Shown here one piece after another: positions 42,993 to 52,054 of a stretch of 64,000 nucleotides of DNA (within the stretch, counting starts at the first letter, position 1; each line of letters starts with the position of its first letter). The position numbers and the translations under genes are program-made. The notes below the pieces were generated by a model, which searched no databases, was not told the DNA's origin, and saw only the letters and a list, made by a program, of their open reading frames with translations. The DNA is from Actinopolymorpha rutila (GTDB lineage Bacteria; Actinomycetota; Actinomycetes; Propionibacteriales; Actinopolymorphaceae), in assembly GCF_013407855.1 (NCBI RefSeq), contig NZ_JACBZH010000001.1, forward strand, positions 1,178,001 to 1,242,000. The letters run 5' to 3'.

Positions 42993-44999
42993 CTAGCCGT
43001 TGTGGCTGGTACGCAGGTGGCGTTCCCACCAGTCGAGGATCGCGTCGAAGCGGGCGATCCGGTGGCTGGGCAGACCCGACCGGGACAGCTCGTGCCCCTC
43101 GCCGGGGAAGAGCAGCAACTCGGTCTCCACGCCCCGCAGTTTCAGTGCCACGAACAGTCGCTGCGCCTGCTCGACCGGGCACCGCCAGTCCTGTTCGGAG
43201 TGGATGATCAGCATCGGGACGGAGATGCCGTCGGCGCCGGCCAGCGGGGACATTCGGGCGCGCAGGTCGGCGTCGCCGTAGTACTGCTCCCCGAAGTACC
43301 ACCCGATGTCGCTGGAGCCCACGAAGCTGTCCGCCGCGTTGACCGCGCGTTCGCTGATCGCCGCCCGGAACCGGTCGGAGTGCCCGGCCAGCCAGGTGGT
43401 CATGAAGCCGCCGTGCGACCCGCCCATCACTCCCGTACGGTCCGCGTCCAGGTCCGGGCTGGTGGCGAGGGCGTGGTCCAGGAGCGCGTGCAGGTCGGCC
43501 GCGGAGCGCTCACCGACGTCGTACCGGATGGCGGCGCCGTGTGCCTGGCCGTAGCCGGAGGAGCCGCGTGGGTTGCCCATCACCACCGCGTAACCAGCGC
43601 CGGCGTAGACCTGTGCCTCGTCCAGCAGGTTCCAGCCGTACTGCGCGAACGGGCCGCCGTGGATCAGCAGCAGGACCGGGTGCGGGCCGGGGCCCTCGGG
43701 CCGGACGAGCCAGCCGTGCACGGGATACCCGTCCGGTGCGGTGGCGTCCAGCTCCTCCGGGGCGCGCACCCGGCCGGTCCTCGCCAGCTCCGATCCGAAG
43801 GCGGTGAGGACCCGTTCGCTCCCGTCGCGGACGGCGACGAGCTCACCGGCGCCGTCGCCCGCGGTGACGGTGGCCACCACCACCCCCGCGGCGGCGTCGA
43901 AGCCGACGGCCTGCCGGTGCCCGGACAGCACCGTCCGGGGCTCGCCGCCGTCGAACGGGACCAGCAGCAGGTCAACGGCGCCGCGGTTCTCGTTGCCGAA
44001 CAGCACGCCGTCCGCGGTGACGACCGTACGACCGGTGCTGTCACCGTGGTGGTGGGTCTCGGCCGGAGTGAGCCGCCTCGGCGTGCCCTCGGCCGCGTCG
44101 GCGGGCACCGCGTACAGCCCGGTGTGCCGGGCCACGAAGTCCAGCCCGCCCGGGCCGACCTCGCTGCCGAGGAAGTACACCGTGCGCCCGTCCGGCCCGA
44201 ACGCCGGCTGGCCCACACCGAGCGTGGTGTCGGTGACCTGGCGCGGGTTCTTGCCGTCCGGCGTACACACGAACACATCGCTGCGCAGGTCGCGGTCGCG
44301 GCCGGCGTGGCGGGCGCTGGTGAACGCCAGCAGGTCGGAGTCGGGGCTCCACGCGACGTCGGCGTGGTCGAAGTCGCCCGAGGTCACCTGCACCGGCACC
44401 GGCTCGGCATGGAACGGGTCGACGACGAACACGTGCGGGCGCCGGTCGAGGACGAAGCCCACGCCGTCCAGGCGGTACCGCAGGCTGGTGATCCGGCGCG
44501 GTGGCTCCTGCTCGGGCGTGACGTCCTCCCGGGTGCCGTAGCGGCCCTCGTCGGGAACCCTCGCGACGTAGGCGATCCGGGTGGAGTCGGGGCTCCACAC
44601 CGGGGTGCCCGCGCCGAGCGGGTGGTGGTCGACAGTGGTGACCTGGCGCGCGTCGCCGCCGCCGGTGGGCAGGACGTACAGCTGCGGCCTGGCGTCCTTG
44701 CCGCTCTTGCCGGCCGTACGCAGGAACGCCAGCCACCGCCCGTCCGGGGAGAACGCCGGCGCCTGGTCGCTCCAGCCGTGGGTGAGCGGCCGGGCGGGTT
44801 CGGCGGTCGGCCCGGTCGGCTCGGTCGGTTCGGTCGGCTCGGTCGGTTCGGTCGGTTCGGTCGGCACGGCCCACAGCTGGGCGCGGTAGGCGTCGGCTTC
44901 CAGATCGAGCCGGGTGACGGCCACGACCGCGGTGCGCCCGTCCGGGGAGAGGGCGGGCGTACCGGGAGTACGCAGCAGGCCAAGATCAGCAGGCTTCAT
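42993..44999 (-). CDS. S9-family prolyl oligopeptidase-like peptidase
   Basis: 668 residues. The N-terminal part is a TolB/WD40-like beta-propeller (LSPDGRTAVVAVTRLD, AFSPDGRWLAFLRTAG, VWSPDSTRIAYVARVP, AWSPDSDLLAFTSARH). The C-terminal alpha/beta hydrolase has the nucleophile in GVMGGSHGGFMTTWL (Ser about 528), Asp near SEQDWRCPVEQAQRL and His in FPGEGHELSRSG (about 636). Members cleave short peptides or act as acylaminoacyl peptidases. The usual GxSxGG motif reads GGSHGG. A PTEP-repeat loop (encoded by a 9-bp array) lies near residue 50. No signal peptide is seen. Its place in a sugar cluster is unexplained. Confidence 0.88.
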   Translation of the reverse strand: MKPADLGLLRTPGTPALSPDGRTAVVAVTRLDLEADAYRAQLWAVPTEPTEPTEPTEPTEPTGPTAEPARPLTHGWSDQAPAFSPDGRWLAFLRTAGKSGKDARPQLYVLPTGGGDARQVTTVDHHPLGAGTPVWSPDSTRIAYVARVPDEGRYGTREDVTPEQEPPRRITSLRYRLDGVGFVLDRRPHVFVVDPFHAEPVPVQVTSGDFDHADVAWSPDSDLLAFTSARHAGRDRDLRSDVFVCTPDGKNPRQVTDTTLGVGQPAFGPDGRTVYFLGSEVGPGGLDFVARHTGLYAVPADAAEGTPRRLTPAETHHHGDSTGRTVVTADGVLFGNENRGAVDLLLVPFDGGEPRTVLSGHRQAVGFDAAAGVVVATVTAGDGAGELVAVRDGSERVLTAFGSELARTGRVRAPEELDATAPDGYPVHGWLVRPEGPGPHPVLLLIHGGPFAQYGWNLLDEAQVYAGAGYAVVMGNPRGSSGYGQAHGAAIRYDVGERSAADLHALLDHALATSPDLDADRTGVMGGSHGGFMTTWLAGHSDRFRAAISERAVNAADSFVGSSDIGWYFGEQYYGDADLRARMSPLAGADGISVPMLIIHSEQDWRCPVEQAQRLFVALKLRGVETELLLFPGEGHELSRSGLPSHRIARFDAILDWWERHLRTSHNG
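44804..44866 (-). repeat. Seven 9-bp coding repeats in the S9 peptidase gene
   Basis: Seven tandem units of CGGTCGGNN encode a PTE-type tripeptide repeat in an exposed loop of the propeller. Neighbouring units are nearly identical, so copy number is likely variable between strains. Confidence 0.8.
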
Positions 45000-45113
45000 G
45001 CCGCCGGACTGTAGTAGCCGCCGTCGGGCTGGTCGAGGCTCTGCCCCGAACCCGCCTCGGGTGAAGTGCGGGCTGGTCGAGGGTCCGCTCGAACCAGCCC
45101 CACTGACAGGACG

Positions 45114-46418
45114 TCAGCCGCGAGCGACGGGGACGTCGACCGGCTCGACCGACCCGGTGTGCCGGGCCCGCTCGGCGGCGAAGACCGCGAGGTGGGTCTC
45201 CAGCGACTCCAGGCCACCCGACCTGATCAGCGACGGGTCGCCCGCGACCAGTGCGGCGGTGAAGGAGTCCATCAGGCCGGCGTCGCCGCCACCGTGGCCG
45301 GAGCCCGCGTCGTGTCCGGTGGCCGGCACCGACAGCACCTCGGTCCGGTCGGTGAGGAAGTCGAACACCGTCACGTGCTCGCCGTCGCAGTCGACGGTGC
45401 CCTGGGTGCCGAAGATCTGCGTACGCCGGTGGCCCTTCTCCGCGAAGCCGACCATCGTGAAGGTGCCGGTGGCCCCGCCCGCGAACTCCATCGACACGAC
45501 CTGGTGGTCGACCACGTCGTTGTCGCAGGCCCACACGCACCGTCCGTACGGTCCCTCGGCCAGCGCCTTGGTGACGCCCTCCTCGGTGATGTCGTTGGTG
45601 ACGGTGTGCAGCGGCCAGCCGGTCTCGCCCCGCTGGATCATGCCGAGGTACAGCTTCTTCGCGGAGTAGGCGCAGGTGGGCTCCACCGCGCAGTCCAGGC
45701 AGCGGTCGGCGGCACCGGCGGGCTGGTTCTCCCGCTTGAAGTACGACAGCCGGCCGAAGCTCGACACCTTCTCGATCGGCGCGCCGACGACGTAGCGGAT
45801 CCAGTCGATGTCGTGGCAGGACTTCGCCAGCAGCATCGACGACGACTCGTCCTCGCGCCGCCAGTTGCCGCGTACGTAGGAGTGCGCCTGGTGCCAGTAG
45901 CCCACCGGCTCCAGGTGCTGGATGCTCATGATCTCGCCGATCCGGCCGGAGTCGAGCACCTCCTTGAGCAGCTGGGTGTACGGCGTGTAGCGCAGCACGT
46001 GACAGACGGCGAGCATCACGCCGGTGCGCTGGACCGCGTCCAGCAGCGCCCGGCAGCCCTCCTCGGTCGGCGCCATCGGCTTCTCCACCAGCAGGTGGTA
46101 GCCCTGCTCGGCGAGCCGGATGGCCGGCTCGATGTGGTCGTTGTCCTGGGTGGCGACGACGGCCGCGTCGGCCAGCTTGCCGGCATCGCCGGCGGCCACC
46201 AGGTCGGCCCAGGAGGAGAAGGTGCGCTCGGGGGGTACGCCGTGGAGCTCGGCGAGGGTCTTGCGCTGGTAGTCACGCGGCTCGGCGACCGCCACCACCT
46301 TGGCCCGCTCGGGGTGGGCCGCCACCCACCTGGAGTAGACGGAGCCGCGGTTGCCGGCACCCAGGATGGCGATCGTCGCCGGCCGCCCGGTCGTGGGAAG
46401 GGTTTCCTCGGTCACCAT
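45114..46418 (-). CDS. Gfo/Idh/MocA-family oxidoreductase with Cys-rich insert
   Basis: 434 residues from the ATG at 46418 (GGGAGC upstream). The nucleotide-binding start is IAILGAGNRGSVYSRW, with LLVEKPMAPTEEGC near residue 105 and SCHDIDWIRYVVGAPIEKVS as the active-site helix. A Cys-rich insert CLDCAVEPTCAYSAKKLY near residue 235 looks like a structural metal site found in a subgroup of this family. It probably oxidises or reduces a sugar or sugar acid; the substrate is not known. A LacI-type half-palindrome lies 113-124 bp upstream. It heads the minus-strand run Gfo/Idh - S9 - GH2 - unknown protein, with gaps of 114-142 bp. Confidence 0.88.
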   Translation of the reverse strand: MVTEETLPTTGRPATIAILGAGNRGSVYSRWVAAHPERAKVVAVAEPRDYQRKTLAELHGVPPERTFSSWADLVAAGDAGKLADAAVVATQDNDHIEPAIRLAEQGYHLLVEKPMAPTEEGCRALLDAVQRTGVMLAVCHVLRYTPYTQLLKEVLDSGRIGEIMSIQHLEPVGYWHQAHSYVRGNWRREDESSSMLLAKSCHDIDWIRYVVGAPIEKVSSFGRLSYFKRENQPAGAADRCLDCAVEPTCAYSAKKLYLGMIQRGETGWPLHTVTNDITEEGVTKALAEGPYGRCVWACDNDVVDHQVVSMEFAGGATGTFTMVGFAEKGHRRTQIFGTQGTVDCDGEHVTVFDFLTDRTEVLSVPATGHDAGSGHGGGDAGLMDSFTAALVAGDPSLIRSGGLESLETHLAVFAAERARHTGSVEPVDVPVARG

Positions 46419-46530
46419 GTGCTCCCAGGTGTCGCGGGTGGGGTTGCTCGGCGTCCGCTTCGGCTCTTGCTCGGCGTCTGCGCCACGCTGCCCACCGGTC
46501 GTCAGTGGTCCGCTCCCGATGGTGCCAGGT

Positions 46531-46542
46531 GAATGCGTTTTC
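46531..46542. promoter_or_regulatory. Candidate LacI-type operator of the Gfo/Idh gene
   Basis: GAATGCGTTTTC reads GAAAACGCATTC on the other strand, matching the GAAA-CG-TTTC layout of LacI-family sites with central CG. It resembles the core of the site at 10901-10916 more than the rhamnose-type sites. Confidence 0.45.
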
Positions 46543-46738
46543 TTGCGCACTAGCTCGCCAGTTGGAGCACTGACGTCCAGTTCGGCGACGGATCGCACAC
46601 GGTTGGTGGACCTCCGGCAGCGGACCGCAGTGATCCCGCGACGGCCCGCGACCGGACGCGAGGAGTCGTCGAGCCGAGCGCGCCGAACTGACTTCCCATG
46701 CGTTCCGGAACCGGCCTGTCCGGCCCGGGACCCGGTCG

Positions 46739-46768
46739 TTGACCGCGTTCCCGGCAGGTCCCTACCAT
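46739..46768 (+). promoter_or_regulatory. Promoter of the rhamnose operon
   Basis: TTGACC (46739-46744) and TACCAT (46763-46768) with an 18-base spacer. Same design as the rhamnosidase promoter, with the operator starting just after the -10 box. Confidence 0.7.
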
Positions 46769-46771
46769 CCG

Positions 46772-46783
46772 TGAAACGATTCA
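46772..46783. promoter_or_regulatory. LacI-type operator of the rhamnose operon
   Basis: TGAAACGATTCA is a palindrome centred on CG with two mismatched positions. It begins four bases after the -10 box, so it spans the predicted transcription start. Reverse-complemented it matches the rhamnosidase operator at 20584-20595 in 10 of 12 positions. Confidence 0.72.
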
Positions 46784-46818
46784 GTCGATCACGTGAACCA
46801 TCGACGAGAGGCGGTGCC

Positions 46819-47139
46819 GTGCGACGGGTGTGCTTTCTGCTGCGGGTCAAGCCTGACCGCCTGGACGAGTACCGACAACGCCACCACGCCGTCTGGCCGG
46901 AGATGCAGCAGGCGCTGCGGGAGACCGGATGGCACAACTACTCGCTCTTCCTGACCGACGACGGGCTGCTGGTCGGCTATCTCGAGACCGAGGACTTCGA
47001 GGCGGCCCAGGCGGGCATGGCGGAGCGGGAGATCAACCGCCGTTGGCAAAGCGAGATGGCGGACTTCTTCGAGGACCTGGAGTCGGGCAGCGCCGACACC
47101 GACATGCGACCGCTCACCGAGGTCTTCCACCTCGACTGA
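46819..47139 (+). CDS. rhaM: L-rhamnose mutarotase
   Basis: 106 residues, the standard RhaM length, from the GTG at 46819 (GAGAGGCGG upstream). Diagnostic parts are [38 protein letters not shown] and [15 protein letters not shown]. The family interconverts alpha and beta anomers of L-rhamnose, giving the isomerase its preferred form. It is the first gene of the operon rhaM - rhaI - aldolase/dehydrogenase - rhaB. The frame is open upstream, but that stretch is the promoter region. Confidence 0.92.
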   Translation: MRRVCFLLRVKPDRLDEYRQRHHAVWPEMQQALRETGWHNYSLFLTDDGLLVGYLETEDFEAAQAGMAEREINRRWQSEMADFFEDLESGSADTDMRPLTEVFHLD

Positions 47140-47164
47140 GCCGGCTGAACGGGAGATGAAGGGT

Positions 47165-48337
47165 ATGGCCGCCACCACGATCGAGACTGTCAAGTCCGCC
47201 CTGCGCGCGCAGCAGATCGAGACCCCGTCCTGGGCGTACGGCAACTCGGGCACGAGGTTCAAGGTCTTCGCGCAGGAAGGCATTCCGCGCAACGCCTACG
47301 AGAAGGTCGACGACGCCGCGCTGGTCCACAAGCTCACCGGGGTCGCGCCGAGCGTGGCGCTGCACATCCCGTGGGACAAGGTGGACGACTACGCCGACCT
47401 CGCCGCGCACGCGAAGAACGCCGGCATCCGGCTCGGCGCGATCAACCCCAACGTCTTCCAGGAGGACGACTACCGGCTCGGCAGCGTCTGCAACCCCGAC
47501 CCGGCCGTACGCAAGAAGGCTCTTGCCCACCTGCTGGAGTGCGTCGACATCATGGACGCCACCGGCTCCTCGATCCTCAGCCTGTGGTTCGCCGACGGGA
47601 TCAACTATCCCGGGCAGGACTCGCTGCGCGCGCGCCAGGACCGGCTCGCCGAGGCGCTCTCGGCCGCGTACGACCGGCTGGGTGCGGACCAGCGGATGCT
47701 GGTGGAGTACAAGTTCTTCGAGCCGGCGTTCTACGCCACCGACATCCCCGACTGGGGGACGTCGTACGCGCACTGCGTCACCCTCGGCGAGCGGGCACAG
47801 GTGCTGGTCGACACCGGCCACCACGCGCCGGGCACGAACATCGAGTTCATCGTGGCGTTCCTGCTCCGGCAGGGAAAGCTCGGCGGCTTCCACTTCAACA
47901 GCAGGTTCTACGCCGACGACGACCTGATGGTCGGTGCCGCCGACCCGTTCCAGCTGTTCCGGATCATGCACGAGATCGTGCAGGCCGGTGCGCTGGAGGC
48001 GTCGGCCAACATCGCTTTCATGCTCGACCAGTGCCACAACCTCGAGCCGAAGGTGCCGGCGATGGTCCGGTCGATCATGAACGTCCAGGAGGCGACCGCC
48101 AAGGCGCTGCTGGTGGACGCCGACGCGCTCGCCGCCGCGCAACGCGACGGCGACGTGCTCGGCGCGAACGCGGTGGTGATGGACGCCTACAACAACGACG
48201 TCCGGCCGCTGCTTGCGGAGGTGCGCGAGGAGTTCGGTCTCGACCCCGACCCGATCGCCGCCTACCGTCGAACCGGCCACGCCGAGCGCGTACGCGAGGA
48301 ACGCCGCGACGGCCAGGCCGCCGGCTGGGGCGCCTGA
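47165..48337 (+). CDS. rhaI: L-rhamnose isomerase
   Basis: 390 residues from the ATG at 47165, with GGGAG nine bases upstream; another ATG three codons earlier touches that GGGAG and is less likely. The sequence is of the Pseudomonas-type RhaI (TIM barrel, Mn-dependent), not enterobacterial RhaA. Visible segments are [54 protein letters not shown] (metal Glu), [16 protein letters not shown] (metal Asp/His) and [20 protein letters not shown]. It converts L-rhamnose to L-rhamnulose in the cytoplasm, upstream of the kinase. Confidence 0.92.
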   Translation: MAATTIETVKSALRAQQIETPSWAYGNSGTRFKVFAQEGIPRNAYEKVDDAALVHKLTGVAPSVALHIPWDKVDDYADLAAHAKNAGIRLGAINPNVFQEDDYRLGSVCNPDPAVRKKALAHLLECVDIMDATGSSILSLWFADGINYPGQDSLRARQDRLAEALSAAYDRLGADQRMLVEYKFFEPAFYATDIPDWGTSYAHCVTLGERAQVLVDTGHHAPGTNIEFIVAFLLRQGKLGGFHFNSRFYADDDLMVGAADPFQLFRIMHEIVQAGALEASANIAFMLDQCHNLEPKVPAMVRSIMNVQEATAKALLVDADALAAAQRDGDVLGANAVVMDAYNNDVRPLLAEVREEFGLDPDPIAAYRRTGHAERVREERRDGQAAGWGA

Positions 48338-48396
48338 CCTCCACGGTCACGACCAGCGCACACCCACGCCACGCCTGACGCTGAGGAGAAGCCAGC

Positions 48397-50430
48397 ATGC
48401 ACCCTGAGGTCGCCCAGCTGATCGAGCGCAGCCACCGGCTCGGCGCCGACCCGACGATCACCAACTACGCCGGCGGCAACGCCTCCTGCAAGGGTGCCGA
48501 ACCCGACCCGGTGACCGGGTCCGACGTCGAACTGCTGTGGGTGAAGGGCTCCGGCGGCGACCTCGGCACGCTCACCGAGGCCGGGCTGGCCGTGCTGCGG
48601 CTGGACCGGATGCGGGCGCTGGCCAACGTCTATCCCGGTGTCGAACGCGAGGACGAGATGGTGGCCGCGTTCGACTTCTGCCTGCACGGCAAGGGCGGAG
48701 CGGCTCCCTCGATCGACACGGCGATGCACGGCCTGGTGGACGCGCCGCACGTGGACCACCTGCACCCGGACGCCGGGATCGCGTTCGCGGCCGCGGCCGA
48801 CGGGGAGGCCCTCACCAAGGAGTGCTTCGGCGACCGGGTGGCGTGGGTGCCGTGGCGGCGGCCGGGATTCCAGCTGGGGCTGGACATCGCCCGGATCCAC
48901 GCCGAGCACCCGGAGGCGATCGGCGTGGTGCTCGGCGGGCACGGCATCACCGCGTGGGGTGCGACGTCGCAGGAGTGCGAGGAGAACTCGCTGGAGATCA
49001 TCCGGGCCTGCCAGGCGTACATCGAACGCAACGGCCGGCCCGACCCGTTCGGCGCGGTGGTGGCGGGGTACGAGCCGCTGCCGCCGGAGCAGCGCAGGGC
49101 CCGGGCCGCGGTGCTCGCACCGCTGATCCGGGGCCTCGCCTCGGTCGACCGCCCGCAGGTCGGCCACTACACCGACAGCGACGCGGTGCTCGACTTCGTG
49201 GCCCGCGAGCACCACCCGCGCCTCGCCGCGCTCGGCACCTCCTGCCCCGACCACTTCCTGCGGACGAAGGTGCGTCCGCTGGTGCTCGACCTGCCGGCGA
49301 CCGCACCGCCGGCGGAGGTGGAGGAGCGGCTGCGCGCGCTCCACGCGGCCTACCGCGAGGACTACCGCGCCTACTACGAGCGGTACGCCGACGACGCCAC
49401 GCCGGCCCTGCGCGGAGCGGACCCGGCCATCGTCCTGGTGCCCGGCGTCGGGATGTTCAGCTTCGGCAAGGACAAGCAGACCGCCCGGGTGGCCGGGGAG
49501 TTCTACGTCAACGCCATCAACGTCATGCGTGGCGCGGAGGCGATCTCCACCTACCGCCCGATCGAGGAACGCGAGAAGTTCCGGATCGAGTACTGGGCGC
49601 TGGAGGAGGCCAAGCTGGCCCGGATGCCCAAGCCCAAGCCGCTGGCCACCCGGGTCGCGTTCGTCACCGGCGCGGGGTCGGGCATCGGGCGGGCCATCGC
49701 CGAACGCCTCGCCGCCGAGGGCGCCTGCGTCGTGGTCGCCGACCTGAACACCGAGGCCGCCGCGGAGGTCGCCGAGGGCATCGGCGGCGCCGACGTGGCC
49801 GTACCCGTGACCGTGGACGTCACCGACGAGGAGCAGGTGCAGGCCGCGCTTGACGAGGCGGCACTGGCGTTCGGCGGTGTGGACCTGGTGGTCAACAACG
49901 CCGGCCTGTCGATCTCCAAGCCGCTGCTGGAGACGACCACCGCCGACTGGGACCTGCAGCACCGGGTGATGGCCCGCGGGTCGTTCCTGGTGGCCCGGGC
50001 GGCCGCGGCGGCGATGATCGCGCAGGGACTCGGCGGCGACATCGTCTACATCTCCAGCAAGAACGGCGTCTTCGCCGGCCCGAACAACGTCGCCTACGGC
50101 GCCGCCAAGGCCGACCAGGCCCACCAGGTGCGGCTGCTCGCGGCCGAGCTCGGCGAGCACGGCATCCGGGTCAACGGCATCAACCCCGACGGCGTGGTGC
50201 GCGGCTCGGGCATCTTCGCCTCCGGGTGGGGTGCGAAACGGGCCGCGGTGTACGGCGTACCCGAGGAGAAGCTCGGCGAGTACTACGCCCAGCGCACCCT
50301 GCTGAAGAAGGAGGTGCTGCCCGAGCACGTCGCCGCGGCGGTGGTCGCGCTCACCGCCGGCGACCTGGCCCAGACCACCGGGCTGCACATCCCGGTGGAC
50401 AGCGGCGTGGCCGCGGCCTTCCTGCGCTGA
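48397..50430 (+). CDS. Bifunctional rhamnulose-1-phosphate aldolase / lactaldehyde dehydrogenase
   Basis: 677 residues in two domains. The first 400 are a class II (AraD/FucA-like) aldolase: ITNYAGGNASCKG, LLWVKGSGGDLGT, APHVDHLHPDAGI (zinc His residues) and VVLGGHGITAWG. From about residue 418 there is a short-chain dehydrogenase: VAFVTGAGSGIGRAIAERLA, VVNNAGLSIS, VYISSKNGVFAG and the catalytic Tyr/Lys in VAYGAAKADQ. This fused form (RhaD/RhaE-type) cleaves rhamnulose-1-phosphate to DHAP and L-lactaldehyde and oxidises the lactaldehyde. It starts 59 bp after rhaI, with GAGGAG before the ATG. Confidence 0.92.
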   Translation: MHPEVAQLIERSHRLGADPTITNYAGGNASCKGAEPDPVTGSDVELLWVKGSGGDLGTLTEAGLAVLRLDRMRALANVYPGVEREDEMVAAFDFCLHGKGGAAPSIDTAMHGLVDAPHVDHLHPDAGIAFAAAADGEALTKECFGDRVAWVPWRRPGFQLGLDIARIHAEHPEAIGVVLGGHGITAWGATSQECEENSLEIIRACQAYIERNGRPDPFGAVVAGYEPLPPEQRRARAAVLAPLIRGLASVDRPQVGHYTDSDAVLDFVAREHHPRLAALGTSCPDHFLRTKVRPLVLDLPATAPPAEVEERLRALHAAYREDYRAYYERYADDATPALRGADPAIVLVPGVGMFSFGKDKQTARVAGEFYVNAINVMRGAEAISTYRPIEEREKFRIEYWALEEAKLARMPKPKPLATRVAFVTGAGSGIGRAIAERLAAEGACVVVADLNTEAAAEVAEGIGGADVAVPVTVDVTDEEQVQAALDEAALAFGGVDLVVNNAGLSISKPLLETTTADWDLQHRVMARGSFLVARAAAAAMIAQGLGGDIVYISSKNGVFAGPNNVAYGAAKADQAHQVRLLAAELGEHGIRVNGINPDGVVRGSGIFASGWGAKRAAVYGVPEEKLGEYYAQRTLLKKEVLPEHVAAAVVALTAGDLAQTTGLHIPVDSGVAAAFLR

Positions 50431-50474
50431 CGGCGGGCCGGCTTTCCGGAGAGGCTGTACGAAAGGGCTGGGGG

Positions 50475-51929
50475 ATGAGCGACGACGTGCGACTTCGGGC
50501 CGCCGCGGTCGACCTGGGCGCGTCCAGCGGCCGCGTACTGGTCGGCACAGTGGGCCCGGACCACCTCGACACCGAGGTCGTCCACCGGTTTCCCAATGAA
50601 CCGGTCGATGTCAACGGCCGGTTGTCATGGAACCTTCCCTCGTTGTGGCGCGGGATTCTCGCCGGGATCCGGGAGGCCGGCGAACGCGGCGTCACGTCGG
50701 TCGGCATCGACTCCTGGGGCGTCGACTACGGTCTGCTCGACGAGGCCGAACGGCTCATCGCACCACCGGTCCACTACCGCGACTCGCGTACCGACGGGAT
50801 CATGGAGCGGGTACGCGCCGACGTCGGCGACCGCACGCTCTACGGCACCACCGGCGTGCAGTTCATGGGGTTCAACACCGCCTACCAACTGCTGGCCGAG
50901 GATCCGGCGACGCTGCGGAAGGCGCGCACGATGCTGTTGGTACCGGACCTGCTGTGCCACCGGCTCACCGGACGGATCGGCGCCGAACGCACGAACGCCT
51001 CCACCACCCAGCTGTACGACGTCCGGGCGCGCACGTGGTCCGGCGACCTCGTCCGCCGGCTCGGCCTGCCCCGCGGGCTGCTGGCGCCGCTGCGCGAGCC
51101 GGGCGACCTGCTCGGGCCGATCCGGTCGCAGCTGCTCGGGCCGCTCGGCGTCTCCCGCGACCTGTGGGTCACCACGGTGGCCTCGCACGACACCGCGTCG
51201 GCGGTCGCGGCGGTCCCGGCGCACGACGGCCACTTCGCCTACGTCTCCTGCGGCACCTGGTCGCTGGTGGGCCTGGAGCTGGGCTCGCCGGTGCTGTCGG
51301 CGGCGAGCCTCGAGGCCAACTTCACCAACGAGGTCGGCGTCGACGGGACGATCCGCTACCTGCGCAACGTGATGGGGCTGTGGCTGCTGCAGGAGAGCAT
51401 GCGCACCTGGCGGGACGAGGGCCGGCCGGTGAGCCTGGCGCGGCTGCTCGCCGACGCCGGGGCCGAGCCACCGCTGCGCAGTGTGGTGGACGCGGAGTCG
51501 CCGGACTTCCTGGCGCCCGGTGACATGCCCGAGCGGATCCGCGCCCACTGCCGCGACAGCGGGCAGCCCGAGCCGGCCACGCCGGCCCAGGTCACCCGGT
51601 GTGTGCTGGACAGCCTCGCGCTGGCCCACGCACGCAACGTCGCGGCCGCCCAGCGGCTGTCCGGACGGCGGGTGGACGTGGTGCACGTCGTCGGCGGCGG
51701 TGCGCAGAACTCCCTGCTCTGCCAGCTCACCGCGGACGCCTGCGGGCTTCCCGTGGTCGCCGGGCCGGTGGAGGCGACGGCGCTGGGCAACCTGCTCGTC
51801 CAGGCCCGCGCGCACGGTGTGCTCGTCGACCGGGCCGAGGCCAGGGACGTCGTACGGCGGACCCAGGACCTGCGTACGTACGAACCCCGCGACCACGAAC
51901 GCTGGTCCGCGCTGGTCGCTGCCGCCTGA
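50475..51929 (+). CDS. rhaB: Rhamnulokinase
   Basis: 484 residues of the FGGY kinase family. The start ATG at 50475 follows GGGCTGGGGG closely. The ATP/sugar-binding opening AAVDLGASSGRVLVG, GIDSWGVDYGLLDEAE, VGVDGTIRYLRNVMGLWLLQ and VHVVGGGAQNSLLCQLTADA are hallmarks of RhaB. It phosphorylates L-rhamnulose at O1 for the bifunctional aldolase upstream. Last gene of the rhamnose operon proper; the following alcohol dehydrogenase has its own ribosome-binding site after 125 bp. Confidence 0.93.
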   Translation: MSDDVRLRAAAVDLGASSGRVLVGTVGPDHLDTEVVHRFPNEPVDVNGRLSWNLPSLWRGILAGIREAGERGVTSVGIDSWGVDYGLLDEAERLIAPPVHYRDSRTDGIMERVRADVGDRTLYGTTGVQFMGFNTAYQLLAEDPATLRKARTMLLVPDLLCHRLTGRIGAERTNASTTQLYDVRARTWSGDLVRRLGLPRGLLAPLREPGDLLGPIRSQLLGPLGVSRDLWVTTVASHDTASAVAAVPAHDGHFAYVSCGTWSLVGLELGSPVLSAASLEANFTNEVGVDGTIRYLRNVMGLWLLQESMRTWRDEGRPVSLARLLADAGAEPPLRSVVDAESPDFLAPGDMPERIRAHCRDSGQPEPATPAQVTRCVLDSLALAHARNVAAAQRLSGRRVDVVHVVGGGAQNSLLCQLTADACGLPVVAGPVEATALGNLLVQARAHGVLVDRAEARDVVRRTQDLRTYEPRDHERWSALVAAA

Positions 51930-52054
51930 CGGCCGGGTGCCGACCGGTTCAGGACGTCCGCGCCGGTGTGGGTGTCAGCCGGCTGACGCGGCGGTGCGGT
52001 CGGGACGGTCGCCTGAGTATGGTGCGGGGATCGTTCAACGTGGGGAGGCGTCCG

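Larger units (their letters stand above)
46419..46818. other. Divergent spacer between Gfo/Idh gene and rhamnose operon
   Basis: 400 bp without a credible gene. It holds an operator-like site for the minus side (46531-46542), and a complete promoter with operator for rhaM (46739-46783). No hairpins of note. Confidence 0.6.

Noticed and set aside
40064-45014. Plus-strand open frames of 899-975 residues across the GH2 and S9 genes
   Set aside because: Antisense shadows caused by GC-rich codon bias. The minus-strand proteins have catalytic motifs; these do not.
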